Shown here one piece after another: positions 28,100 to 36,237 of a DNA stretch of 44,223 nt. A program made the position numbers and the translations under genes. The notes below the pieces were generated by a model. That model was not told the origin of the DNA and did not search any database. It saw nothing but the letters and a program-made list of their open reading frames with translations. Source of the stretch: Deltaproteobacteria bacterium (GTDB lineage Bacteria; Desulfobacterota; Desulfobacteria; Desulfobacterales; ETH-SRB1). Numbering within the stretch: position 1 is the stretch's first letter; every line of letters begins with the position of its first letter. The stretch covers positions 1 to 44,223 of the forward strand of contig JAJSZT010000023.1 in the NCBI GenBank assembly GCA_030272815.1, read 5' to 3'.

Positions 28100-28560
28100 T
28101 AAAATATCATAAAAATAGATAGCAATTCAATGGGTTATCAAATATCCTCATGTGTTAAGTTTACAACCCAATGGGTGGATTTGAAGGATAAAAAATATAG
28201 CTCAATTTTGAAACCCTTCGGGATTGCCGATCTTACCGCTCAGAATTACGCAATTCCATAGCTGTTCACCCGTCCCGCACCTTCGCGCTGAATAAGTTAT
28301 TTACTTACTTATGGATGTCCCGCACTTACTCCGCACTTACCCTTGTTATTAGAAAAGGAAGAAGTCTACATAGTGAATAATATTTGACTATTAAGTTGTT
28401 GTGTTGATATGAAGACACAACGTGAAGAAATAATATCGGATTTGAAAAGCAGGTCAGTCAATAGAACGCCTGATAGTTATTTAATACCATGTGTGCTGGA
28501 ATTTTAAATGTACACGTTAAGATGGTGAAGTTTGGCCATGCTGTGTTTTAGGTTATTCTC
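28100..28560. other. Intergenic gap upstream of the GT39-like gene
   Basis: No gene. It holds the first copy of a dispersed repeat (28237-28326) and AT-rich sequence with a possible TTGACT...TGATAT promoter near 28384-28410 reading toward the GT39-like gene; that promoter is weak. Confidence 0.5.
28237..28326. repeat. Dispersed repeat, copy A
   Basis: About 90 bases almost identical to 42423-42512 and 44057-44146, all in the same orientation. It contains a GAATT-ACGC-AATTC hairpin near its left end. Preceding it, CCTTCGGGATTGCCGATC (28217-28234) also occurs at 43739-43756. Confidence 0.85.
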
Positions 28561-30507
28561 ATGCCCATGACATCGACAGAAAAATTTAAGACCAAATTGC
28601 TTTTTCTGATTGGCTTTGCCCATATCCTGATTTCCGTTTTCACAATCATCCCGGGTTACCTCTCCAATGATGAGATGACATATCATATGATGACGAAAAG
28701 CTTTTCGGAATCCGGTGGACTTGAGATATGGAATGGCTATCGGGAATATCCATCGCCGGAACTGGAGATGCGTAACATATTCGCCCGCAACGGGAGACTT
28801 GTTTCTTCATGTCCTTACCTTTTTCCCGTACTCAGTACCCCATTTTACCGTATCTGGGGATATCGCGGTCTGTTTTTTATCAATGTTATCGCATTTGCGG
28901 GCATTGTTTTTTTCTGTTATGCCATTGCAAAAAAACTCTTTCAAAATCGAAATCTGGCCTTAAACTCATGCTTTATTCTTATTTTCGCAACGTTTTCGTG
29001 GGAATATTCGCAAGCAGCATGGCCTCACGCTACAACGACTTTTTTCCTTATGGTGAGTTTTTATCTTTTTGTTTGCTCGTTCTACGCAAAAACAGGGCGA
29101 GCGACATTTTTGCTTGCTCTGGCGTCTGGTTTTATCACAGGATTTGCCATGGGAATCCGTCTTGATTCCATCTTCGTGCTTCCATGTCTCATTATTCCTT
29201 TCCTTTTTCTAAAACCGTACCGTCCATTGCCTGCCCTTGCAACCTGCATTGGAGCACTTCCCGGTTTGGTCATTCTCACCGCCACGAACTACGCAAAATT
29301 CGGTGTCCTTTCACCTTTTTCCTATGGTCGCTCTATGGATGCATCGGAACTAAAAGGATTTTTGCCTTTTGCCGTAGTGGGAATACTTGCAATAATCGTT
29401 TTATGGATATTAACGCGACACCCAGTGATCTCCAGCATGCGCCGTTACAAACGTGCAGCTATAATTACGATAATTTTGTTGTTGGGTGTTCTTGCAATGA
29501 TTCCTCACGTGCGAAGCACGGTCGGAAACTCTTTGAACGGAGCTTACCAACTGATTGTTGACCTTCGTGTGCGAGATCTTGACATCAGAGAAGGAGCCTT
29601 GTCGCGCAGCGAGGGAGGAGGAATGGTCTATATAAATGGGCTGAAAAAATCGCTGCTGCAAAGTTGCCCTTACCTTGTAGTGTTGCTGCTCCCTTTTCTG
29701 AAAATTATACGTAATGACAAAGAGTCTGTACAGCTCACAATATTATTTCTTGTTCCTGTAGCTTTTATAGGTTTTTATGCGTATCATAATGGCTGGCACG
29801 GCGGATTGTGTTTAAATCTCAGGTATTTTGTGCCAATTTTACCTTTTACCTCTATGCTTTCCGCCTATGCTTGGCGCGAGATGTCCGGCAACATAAATTT
29901 AAACTGGGGCAGGTTATGTTTAATAACTGTTTTTGCGTTTACTATCCTTTTTTTGACGACACAAACAAAAATTGACCAACAGGAATTTCCTTTTCTTACC
30001 CTGCCGTTGCTATTGGCATTGCTGCTGACTATTCTCCTGTTGGCACGCGAGAACTTTGCAAAACTCAATCGCTACGTTTTTCCTCGTACTGCCGTGGCGG
30101 TATTCTTTGTAGCAATAGTCTGGTCAAGCCTTGTAGCATTTTTGTACGACTATCCTCGCGCCCGCATTTTGAGGTATTATTATTATAGTGCTACAAAAGA
30201 TGCTGCAAAAGTTGTTTCCGCAAACTCAATTTTATTTACTGACCGTTATAGTATATTTTCAGGCTTGATTGAACGAGGACAAATACGTATCGCAAGTCCA
30301 GCTATAGACAACTTCCATGACTTTCCCACATTGATCAACTATCATTTCCAAAATGGGCATTCAGTTTATACTGCTTTTACTCCTTCGGAGTGGGAAGATA
30401 TCAAGAAAAGAGGCCTGGTTGATCGGTTTGAAATTATTCCCATTGAAGAAATTGTTACTATTAAATTAGACAATAGTTACATTTTGTCTGAATTAGTCAT
30501 GAAATGA
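28561..30507 (+). CDS. GT39/ArnT-like multi-pass membrane glycosyltransferase
   Basis: A 648-residue membrane protein with about 11-12 hydrophobic segments. The first helix (LLFLIGFAHILISVFTIIPG) is followed by YLSNDEMTYHMMTKSF, where the acidic DE in the first periplasmic loop matches the GT-C catalytic position. Later FATFSWEYSQAAWPHATTTF and MGIRLDSIFVLP are typical of GT39-like enzymes using polyprenyl-phosphate sugars. The first ATG (28561) and a second at 28567 are both possible. It is followed, after about 60 bases, by an IS1-type insertion. Acceptor unknown. Confidence 0.72.
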   Translation: MPMTSTEKFKTKLLFLIGFAHILISVFTIIPGYLSNDEMTYHMMTKSFSESGGLEIWNGYREYPSPELEMRNIFARNGRLVSSCPYLFPVLSTPFYRIWGYRGLFFINVIAFAGIVFFCYAIAKKLFQNRNLALNSCFILIFATFSWEYSQAAWPHATTTFFLMVSFYLFVCSFYAKTGRATFLLALASGFITGFAMGIRLDSIFVLPCLIIPFLFLKPYRPLPALATCIGALPGLVILTATNYAKFGVLSPFSYGRSMDASELKGFLPFAVVGILAIIVLWILTRHPVISSMRRYKRAAIITIILLLGVLAMIPHVRSTVGNSLNGAYQLIVDLRVRDLDIREGALSRSEGGGMVYINGLKKSLLQSCPYLVVLLLPFLKIIRNDKESVQLTILFLVPVAFIGFYAYHNGWHGGLCLNLRYFVPILPFTSMLSAYAWREMSGNINLNWGRLCLITVFAFTILFLTTQTKIDQQEFPFLTLPLLLALLLTILLLARENFAKLNRYVFPRTAVAVFFVAIVWSSLVAFLYDYPRARILRYYYYSATKDAAKVVSANSILFTDRYSIFSGLIERGQIRIASPAIDNFHDFPTLINYHFQNGHSVYTAFTPSEWEDIKKRGLVDRFEIIPIEEIVTIKLDNSYILSELVMK

Positions 30508-30561
30508 AAATGAGTTGGGTTTCCTCCAAAATTGCCGGCAGGTTTAATCAATCTGATTGAG

Positions 30562-30569
30562 CAAAACCG
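30562..30569. repeat. 8-bp target duplication (left) of the IS1-type element
   Basis: CAAAACCG, identical to 34759-34766, directly abutting the outer inverted repeats. Confidence 0.85.
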
Positions 30570-30607
30570 GGTAGTCCCTACAAAACAATGCAGGTTCTAA
30601 AAATCAG

Positions 30608-31134
30608 TTACTTGCGAGGTATTGGGACTGTAATGAGATATCTCCAGTTTAGTGGAAAATTTGTAAGTCCCATCTGCATCGCTGGTGTATTATGGTGATA
30701 CTTTTTTATAAATTTCTCGTTTTCATTGTTAATTCGTAGTCGTAAGCTCTTATGAAATTGTATGTAATTATAGTTGAATAAGTTAATCCACATTACATTA
30801 GTAAAATTTAGTTTGTTCTTGCAATACCCCAGGGTTTTTCTCTGAAGATAGGAGATGTGTTGCCTTAGGGTAAGGTTCAGTCTCTCAATAAATGAGGTGT
30901 TTTGGCTTTTTCCGGGAAAATCTTTTGCAGTACCTTTCACAAAATATTTTTTAACTGTTACAAGCCGACGCTTTATTCGGCGCTTAACAATTTGCAGGTA
31001 AACATAAGGAATGTCAGACATGATGTTTTCGAGCGCTTTTTTGTAAGCCGCTAATTTATCTGTAGCAACCTTTAGTATATTATCTTTTCCCCATCTGCCC
31101 AACTCTGTAATGCCCTTTACTAAACGGTTTGCAG
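30608..31134 (-). pseudogene. IS1-type transposase, C-terminal part
   Basis: Reads TANRLVKGITELGRWGKDNI, then KVATDKLAAY (second acidic residue), NTSFIERLNLTLRQHISYLQ (the catalytic glutamate) and RKTLGYCKNKLNF, all typical of IS1-family transposases. It continues the N-terminal part at 34100-34607: joining base 34100 to 31134 removes the inner element plus one 6-bp target copy and restores a single 345-codon frame. That exact fit shows a recent interruption. Confidence 0.88.
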
Positions 31135-31140
31135 TGTAGA
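31135..31140. repeat. 6-bp target duplication (left) of the inner element
   Basis: TGTAGA, identical to 34100-34105 on the other side of the inner element. Confidence 0.8.
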
Positions 31141-31170
31141 TGTAATAGGTCAATTAAAATTCGAACAAAA

Positions 31171-32094
31171 TTACAAAAAGAGGGTGACACTCTTCTCCGA
31201 GGTTTTAGGATTCAGAAACTGTTCTATCAGTTCCCAGACTTTTTGTTTTTGCTCCAGACTCAAATGGTTTAACTTTCCCAAGGCATCAGAGAATTTTTTC
31301 TTAAGTACACCAAGGTAGTTGTAACCTTTCATTAGCTCCTGGGTCCACTCTCGAGCCCTTCTGATCGCCAGCTCTTTAACAAATCGAGTTTTTTGAGTCA
31401 CAGCCCTTTCCAGCATAGCTATGACCGGATCGATTGTGACTGGATATTGCTGATCATTTTCTCGTCGCTGCATTTCAAGCATCATCTGATAATTGTAACG
31501 CTCACGGCAATATTGCCTTTTAGCATCATCATCACGTTGCTGCTGGATGTTTTTAAGAATACCAAAAAAGTAGGAAATATTTTTCCGATCCGATTTCCTG
31601 CGGATTGCTTTTAAAAATGCCGTCTCTGTTTCACCGATGGTTTCCAGTTCATAGGCTTTGATAGTCCGTTCAGCGTACTTCAGCGCTTCAGGCTCTACAT
31701 CAAGCCCAAAATGGCCAATAACCCAATGGAGTCGGTCCAGCTTGATCTGATCTTTTTCGCAAACAGATTTAGCCTTTTTATGATCTTTAAGCCGCTGACG
31801 CTCAAGATTGCGCTGATCCTCAGAGACCGGCATGGCCATCTGTTCTGTAGGATTTGCCTTTTTTTCATGCAAACAAAGACGGTTACGCATATTAATATAG
31901 ACGGATATCAGCGCCTCCAGAAAACTTTTAGCCAAGGCTTTTGGCGATGACATGTTCAGGCAAATATTTCCCAGCGCTTTTTTCATCTGGCTAAACGCTC
32001 CTTCGTCCGTCCCATTGCCTTTGGGATTGCCCGGGCCGACCGGTACCAGCTCGATACCCTGATTTTTGATATATACCCTGGCATCTTCGCTCAA
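31171..32094 (-). CDS. Second transposase, C-terminal part (catalytic glutamate) of inner element
   Basis: A 307-residue frame opened by TTG 32094: LSEDARVYIKNQGIELVPVG then GPGNPKGNGTDEGAFSQMKK. The P-x-N-P-K-G-N-G-x-D-E core places the catalytic glutamate of an rve-type DDE enzyme in TDEGAFSQM. The long C-terminus is rich in charged helices (LERQRLKDHKKAKSVCEKDQ and others). It overlaps the preceding piece by 4 bases in a different frame. Either a frameshift or deletion broke one gene in two, or the pieces are joined by a second recoding event. Confidence 0.7.
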   Translation of the reverse strand: MSEDARVYIKNQGIELVPVGPGNPKGNGTDEGAFSQMKKALGNICLNMSSPKALAKSFLEALISVYINMRNRLCLHEKKANPTEQMAMPVSEDQRNLERQRLKDHKKAKSVCEKDQIKLDRLHWVIGHFGLDVEPEALKYAERTIKAYELETIGETETAFLKAIRRKSDRKNISYFFGILKNIQQQRDDDAKRQYCRERYNYQMMLEMQRRENDQQYPVTIDPVIAMLERAVTQKTRFVKELAIRRAREWTQELMKGYNYLGVLKKKFSDALGKLNHLSLEQKQKVWELIEQFLNPKTSEKSVTLFL

Positions 32095-32640
32095 ATTGGC
32101 GTTGTTTCCGTATCGGCAATACTAAATGCCGTATGTACAAAAGTTCCTACATCCACTGCAAGCTCCACATTGAGCTTAAAAAAGGTATCTCCGATCCAGA
32201 CGGTAAACTCACTGCCGTCTATACTTAAAAGACCGTTGGGGATCCTTTGACGCAGACTCAGGTAAAACTTCGGGCGCTTGTTGCGTGTCCTGGCGCTGGC
32301 AAGATCATTTGCAATCAGGATTTCATTAACCGTCTTGGAACTAAGGACAATCTTATCTTCCTCTATCAGTGCTTTGGTAAACTGCTTTATCCAGATTGTT
32401 TTTCTCTGGTCTTTCATTGCCTTGGCCTTATCAACAATGCGCTTTACAATTTTTATTGTGACCTTGCTTGCTTTTCCCCTGTTCTCTGGCGCGATCAGCG
32501 GATTCATTTTCTCATCAAACCCCTGGTTCCAGCCACTCAAGGTACTTATGGAAACAGACAATACCCAGGCGCTTTCTCGAACATGGCGTTTTTCGCTCCG
32601 AAAAAAATCTACCGCCTTTTTCTTTTGCGCTTGGCCGTAG
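32091..32640 (-). CDS. Second transposase, N-terminal catalytic part, reached by -1 frameshift
   Basis: The frame is open from the A9 run to a stop at 32091 and lacks a good ATG start (a TTG at 32561 is the first alternative). Read from the A9 run it gives QKKKAVDFFRSEKRHVRESA, SISTLSGWNQGFDEK, ARTRNKRPKFYLSLRQRIPN and GLLSIDGSEFTVWIGDTFFK, where SIDGSEF provides the first catalytic aspartate. It follows in the -1 frame from the 121-residue protein, as orfB follows orfA in IS3-type elements. The catalytic glutamate is in the next piece. Confidence 0.65.
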
Positions 32641-32974
32641 TGCTTTTTTTTTCAGCCAGCAGTTTATCAACCTCATGAATTTCCCATGCAATCTTTCGCC
32701 CTTCGTTCTCAAAACGCACATCGTCAAAACGTCTTTTAAGCGCTTCATGTTCGGCCCGCAGTTGTTCGATCTCGGCGTAAATTGATTGCTCCTCGGATAC
32801 AGCGGGCTCCATAAGCTTTTGGGCTCGTTGATAGCCGGTCTTGCGTGATATTCCCGCTGCCTCACACAGCGTCTTGATATCCGTGTTCCGGTCAAAATCC
32901 TTGGCCTTGAGAATCTTGCGGCCCTGGATCACTAAAGCGACTTCATCGGGGCTCAGCGGTTGTGACATCGGCAC
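32609..32974 (-). CDS. Inner element orfA-like protein: HTH plus coiled coil
   Basis: A 121-residue protein: ALVIQGRKILKAKDFDRNTD, then IKTLCEAAGISRKTGYQRAQ (helix-turn-helix), then a heptad-like IYAEIEQLRAEHEALKRRFD and a very basic end (TTAKRKRKRR). Such HTH/leucine-zipper proteins are the N-terminal product of frameshifted transposases. It starts within the last codons of the 358-residue transposase gene (32-base overlap). A run of nine A (32644-32652 complement) near its end is a suitable slippery site. Confidence 0.75.
   Translation of the reverse strand: MPMSQPLSPDEVALVIQGRKILKAKDFDRNTDIKTLCEAAGISRKTGYQRAQKLMEPAVSEEQSIYAEIEQLRAEHEALKRRFDDVRFENEGRKIAWEIHEVDKLLAEKKSTTAKRKRKRR
32644..32652 (-). 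promoter_or_regulatory. A9 run, candidate programmed -1 frameshift site
   Basis: Read on the minus strand the codons are GAA AAA AAA AGC; slipping back one base leads into the long open frame of the catalytic part. Poly-A heptamers and longer runs are the standard slippery sites of insertion sequences. Confidence 0.6.
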
Positions 32975-34019
32975 CTCCTGTCAATATAATCGGCCGGCCC
33001 AGGATGTACATCGTTATTTTTCCATCCGGCTCCAGCACCAGGTTCATAATGCTTCGTTCAATACCAGAGAAAGTATAACCATGACAATCTGTTATGTCGA
33101 TGCCTTTTTCAATGGCCGACAGCACCTGATCCGCCTGGCCGTGAAAACGTTCTGCCGGTACTAAAAGGCCGCCGATCCCCTGGTGGGTGCGCTGATAATT
33201 GTAATGCTCAACCCAGTTGCCGATCGCGGTTTCGGCTTCATGGAAATTGGAAAAGTGATGCTGATCAATCAGTTCCTGTTTAATTCGACGGTTGCAGGCC
33301 TCAACCTTGCCCAGGGTCTGTGGATGATGAGGTCGGGCATGGGTATGGTCGATACGCTGTATCTGTAAAAACTTTTCGAAACGGTTGATCCCGCGCCATG
33401 AGTAAAACACAAAACCACGGTCCGTAAGAATTTCCTCCATTTTACCATAACGATCCACGGCCTGGGCAACGACCTCGATTACGGCATCAACTGAAGTAGA
33501 CTCAAGCAACCTGAAGCCAAGAATAAAACGGGAATGATCATCCAAAAGCAAAATCAGGTAAATTTTGAGCTTGTTAATGAAAAATTCCAAAATGTCCATC
33601 TGAGCCAATGCCAGCGGACGGGTGGCTTCAAAACGCTGGCAAGACTGATTGTGTTTCTTTTTGCCGGGAACCTGATAGCCGTTGGCCTGCATGATCCTTC
33701 GCACAGTGCGGATGGAAATCGTAATGCCCTGACGGCGAAGCTGATTGCGGACTTGGCCCGGACCAAAGCCGGCGTTGTCCCGCCAGATTTTGAGCACCGC
33801 CTGCTCTTGCCCGGGGGTAATCTGTTTAATGCCTCGTCCAGGGATAGCGGTCTGATGTTCAATAAATGCCTTCTTTCCCCTGGCTTTGAGCTGATTGCGC
33901 CATTCATATACCGTTGTGTAATGGATACCTGCAATGTCCGCGGCAGGCCTTACTCCCAATTTCTCGGCGCTTTCTAAAATTTTAAGTTTTTGTTCTTGAC
34001 TAAATTGCTTCTTGCTCAT
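32943..34019 (-). CDS. IS481-like DDE transposase of inner element
   Basis: A 358-residue protein. Residues 5-45: an HTH (FSQEQKLKILESAEKLGVRP, AADIAGIHYTTVYEWRNQLK); residues 60-120: a second winged HTH (GFGPGQVRNQLRRQGITISI); residues about 138-290: rve/DDE core with D142 (AQMDILEFF), D200 (EILTDRGFVFYSW) and E240 (TLGKVEACNRRIKQEL), then WVEHYNYQRTHQGIGGLLVP. The DHTHARPHHPQT segment is typical of the IS481/IS3 integrase fold. About 60 extra residues follow the core (MNLVLEPDGKITMYILGRPI). It is the promoter-proximal gene of the element. Confidence 0.88.
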   Translation of the reverse strand: MSKKQFSQEQKLKILESAEKLGVRPAADIAGIHYTTVYEWRNQLKARGKKAFIEHQTAIPGRGIKQITPGQEQAVLKIWRDNAGFGPGQVRNQLRRQGITISIRTVRRIMQANGYQVPGKKKHNQSCQRFEATRPLALAQMDILEFFINKLKIYLILLLDDHSRFILGFRLLESTSVDAVIEVVAQAVDRYGKMEEILTDRGFVFYSWRGINRFEKFLQIQRIDHTHARPHHPQTLGKVEACNRRIKQELIDQHHFSNFHEAETAIGNWVEHYNYQRTHQGIGGLLVPAERFHGQADQVLSAIEKGIDITDCHGYTFSGIERSIMNLVLEPDGKITMYILGRPIILTGGADVTTAEPR

Positions 34020-34099
34020 TACACTTCCTCCTGCATTTCTGGGGAGAAAGTGTTACCCTGATTTGATCTATTTTGTACGAATTCTTAGTATCAGAAACA

Positions 34100-34607
34100 T
34101 GTAGATTGTTCTTGAACCCAACTCGAAACCGATCCAGAATTTTGTTGTGGATTCAAGAGCGATAAAAACCCATAATTGTTGATTTTTATTTTTAAGGTAA
34201 GACCATAGTTCATCCATCTGGAGGAATAAAATGGTAAGTCCAATAGTAAAACAGAGAAATCGGTGAAATTGATGGCCTTTTTGTCCAATAGCTTTTTGCC
34301 ATTGTTCAATGGTCCTTCGATCTTTTTGAAGCACATCAGCAATTGCATCAGTGGCAAGGCCGTAAGAGCTTAGCTTTGCCGTCTGCTCATATTCTTTAAA
34401 ACTGCCATGCTTTCCAAAAAGATCGGAATGTCCGGTTTCCGAGAATCGATGTTTGCCACCATTACAGTAAAACATTTGTCTTGGCTCAGAATCGGATTTT
34501 GTTGTATAAACACCATCCTTAGTAATTGTGTTCTCGGTTGATTGATAATATTTGCAGCTTTTTCTAGAACAAAAAAGTGTTAATGCTGTATTTGCTGGAT
34601 TTTGCAT
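34100..34607 (-). pseudogene. IS1-type transposase, N-terminal part
   Basis: Starts MQNPANTALTLFCSRKSCKY with a CxxxxC...C zinc-ribbon-like region (MFYCNGGKHRFSET), then an HTH (SYGLATDAIADVLQKDRRTI) and the first catalytic aspartate in LFLQMDELWSYLKN; the frame is diverted into the inner element at GSRTIY. The remaining half is at 30608-31134. Confidence 0.88.
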
Positions 34608-34758
34608 GGTTGCGCTCCTTTGAATAGAGTTTTAACCATGCTCATACAAAATATATTGCTTTTGGTCTATAACAATCTTAATTTTTAGCAAAAATCTTTT
34701 TTATTCATGTTTTCAGAGACACTTTTTTAATCACCTGCATTGTTTTGTAGGGACTACC

Positions 34759-34766
34759 CAAAACCG
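34759..34766. repeat. 8-bp target duplication (right) of the IS1-type element
   Basis: CAAAACCG, matching 30562-30569. Confidence 0.85.
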
Positions 34767-34784
34767 CAGCAAATGAAAATTAAG

Positions 34785-35004
34785 ATGAGTCGCTTAAAAA
34801 AAATAACTCCGTTTTTAATACCTTCGCTTGCCGATATCATGTTTGTATCTCTCTTTCTTTTATTATCACTTTCTGTAAATAAAGGGCTCTTAAATGATTG
34901 TGATACCGGCTAGCATATAAGGGCGGGAGAGTATATAAAATAGATACGCTTTCGATCCCGAAACATGATATATTCTCTTTTATTTCTCCACCATTGCCTT
35001 GGAC
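34785..35004 (+). pseudogene. 5' fragment of a duplicate of the 526-residue membrane-protein gene
   Basis: About 220 bases over 90% identical to the start of the gene at 40189 (MSRLKKITPFLIPSLADIMF against MNRLKRITPFLIPSLADIMF). It carries an in-frame stop (TAG where the intact copy has TAT in DAGYHIRAG), a 2-base insertion near 34940, and ends abruptly at about 35004 in unrelated sequence. The IS1-type element inserted only about 20 bases upstream of its ATG. Confidence 0.9.
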
Positions 35005-35257
35005 GACAAGTCTTCAGGCTTCAGGTACATTAGTTTAAGTAGGCTTCAGGTAAAGCTAACCCGTCCCGAAAGCTAACACAGATCTACCTCCCGCATTAAA
35101 CGCATCGTATCTCAAAATCGAGAGGCGGGATAAAATTGTAGTATATCCACCGATCAGGATTGATAAAACCAATAAAGCGAATCTTTTAAATTTTTAAACC
35201 TATCATAGCAACGGCTCAGCCATAGATCCGTTGTTTGGCTCTTAATCTTATATAAGT
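35005..35257. other. Gap without a gene
   Basis: After the duplicate's breakpoint comes a short repeat (CTTCAGGCTTCAGG, then AGGCTTCAGG) and AT-rich DNA. I see no gene. Confidence 0.5.
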
Positions 35258-36220
35258 TCATGTTTCTGAATCAAAGATTCCAATCATTACCCCGATTATT
35301 CCGAAAGTAACAAAATAACATATATATAGAATATGCAGAGACAAACTAAAAGGTATCGCAGTTGTTAATGGTATCCCAAAGTTGGTCATGCCAAGTATCA
35401 CTGCTCCTTCGAATGTTCCAACTCCTGCCACGCCTTGTATTGGTAGCAAGGCTGTCAAATTAATTAGTAGAACAACAAGCGAAAAATCAAAAAATGACAG
35501 TTCTGTTTTGATAGATAACGCCAAGGAGTAATAAAACCCAAATATTAATATCCATATAAACAGCGTTAATAAATTTGAAGCCATTAAAGTTCCTTCCGTT
35601 CGGTAGGAATCAATGTTGTCAAGTGTTCTTGTAATAAAACCACTCAATTTTTTGATAGGCAACGTTCTGCCTAAGCTATGTAATAATTTATTTAGTAGGT
35701 TACGAATAATCGCGTTACAGAACAATAATACTAAAGCTACCAATAGAGCAAAGCTGCCGAAGAAAATTCCAGCTACCCTGTAATGTAAAATATCTCCTGA
35801 CACATTTTTTGCAAAAAATATACATACACAAAAAAGAATGAAAAGGTACAATATATCTATAACCCGGATATAGGCTAGACTCGCAAGAGCCAGATGAACT
35901 GACACTTTCCTTGTCCTTTTCATGAAGTATAAATAAGTTAGCTCGCCGAGTCGAAAGGGCATAACAAAGTTTAGAACGTTATATTTTAATAAGATAGGAA
36001 TGATTTGGTTTATGGAAAGTTTCTTATGTATAAGGATCTTAATCCTAAAAGAGCGCAGCACTGATAGTGCGGAGTAGAAGAAAAAACAAATAAACAATAG
36101 CATCCCGTCCACTTTTTTTAACAGTGCAACAACTTCGCAGAATTCAGCATACTCAAAAAAATAAGCGAGTAGAATAAGCGACAAACCGATCGATAAAAGG
36201 AGTCTTAATGATTTTTTCAT
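35258..36220 (-). CDS. Flippase-like membrane protein (lysylphosphatidylglycerol synthase TM / UPF0104)
   Basis: A 320-residue integral membrane protein with about 8 hydrophobic segments (LRLLLSIGLSLILLAYFFEY, MLLFICFFFYSALSVLRSFR, ILYLFILFCVCIFFAK and others). The motifs NVLNFVMPFRLGELTYLYFM (conserved PxRxGE) and LLPIQGVAGVGTFEGAVILG (conserved P..G.G..E) are those of the LPG_synthase_TM family, which includes AglD-like flippase candidates. It is the last gene of a three-gene minus-strand operon with a methyltransferase and a DPM1-like GT2, a classic polyprenyl-sugar set. Confidence 0.85.
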   Translation of the reverse strand: MKKSLRLLLSIGLSLILLAYFFEYAEFCEVVALLKKVDGMLLFICFFFYSALSVLRSFRIKILIHKKLSINQIIPILLKYNVLNFVMPFRLGELTYLYFMKRTRKVSVHLALASLAYIRVIDILYLFILFCVCIFFAKNVSGDILHYRVAGIFFGSFALLVALVLLFCNAIIRNLLNKLLHSLGRTLPIKKLSGFITRTLDNIDSYRTEGTLMASNLLTLFIWILIFGFYYSLALSIKTELSFFDFSLVVLLINLTALLPIQGVAGVGTFEGAVILGMTNFGIPLTTAIPFSLSLHILYICYFVTFGIIGVMIGIFDSET

Positions 36221-36237
36221 TTAAAACATGGGATATA

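Larger units (their letters stand above)
31141..34099 (-). mobile_element. 2,959-bp inner insertion element with two DDE transposases
   Basis: Flanked by TGTAGA duplications; the ends are TGT...ACA. Reading inward, the two ends share an imperfect inverted repeat over about 60 bases with conserved blocks AATTCG, ACAAAAT, AGGGT and ACACT. Inside, on the minus strand in order of transcription: a 358-residue IS481-like transposase, a 121-residue HTH/coiled-coil protein, and two further pieces that together make a second DDE transposase. Carrying two different transposases in one unit is unusual; I cannot place the element in a named IS family. Confidence 0.85.
30570..34758 (-). mobile_element. 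IS1-type insertion sequence, split by an inner element
   Basis: Bounded by inverted repeats that begin GGTAGTCCCTACAAAACA and stay identical for about 26 bases (30570-30595 and 34733-34758), inside an 8-bp target duplication. Without the inner element it is about 1.2 kb and holds one transposase gene. The element lies between the GT39-like gene and a 5' fragment of a duplicated membrane-protein gene. Confidence 0.9.

Noticed and set aside
28130-28200. GxxExxY-like stretch (KVYNPMGGFEG) in the 28.1 kb gap
   Set aside because: Only about 11 residues, immediately followed by a stop and without flanking similarity.
32623-32634. GGCGGTAG resembling an ops/JUMPstart antitermination site
   Set aside because: It lies inside the inner element's coding sequence and not upstream of the glycan operon, so it is coincidental.
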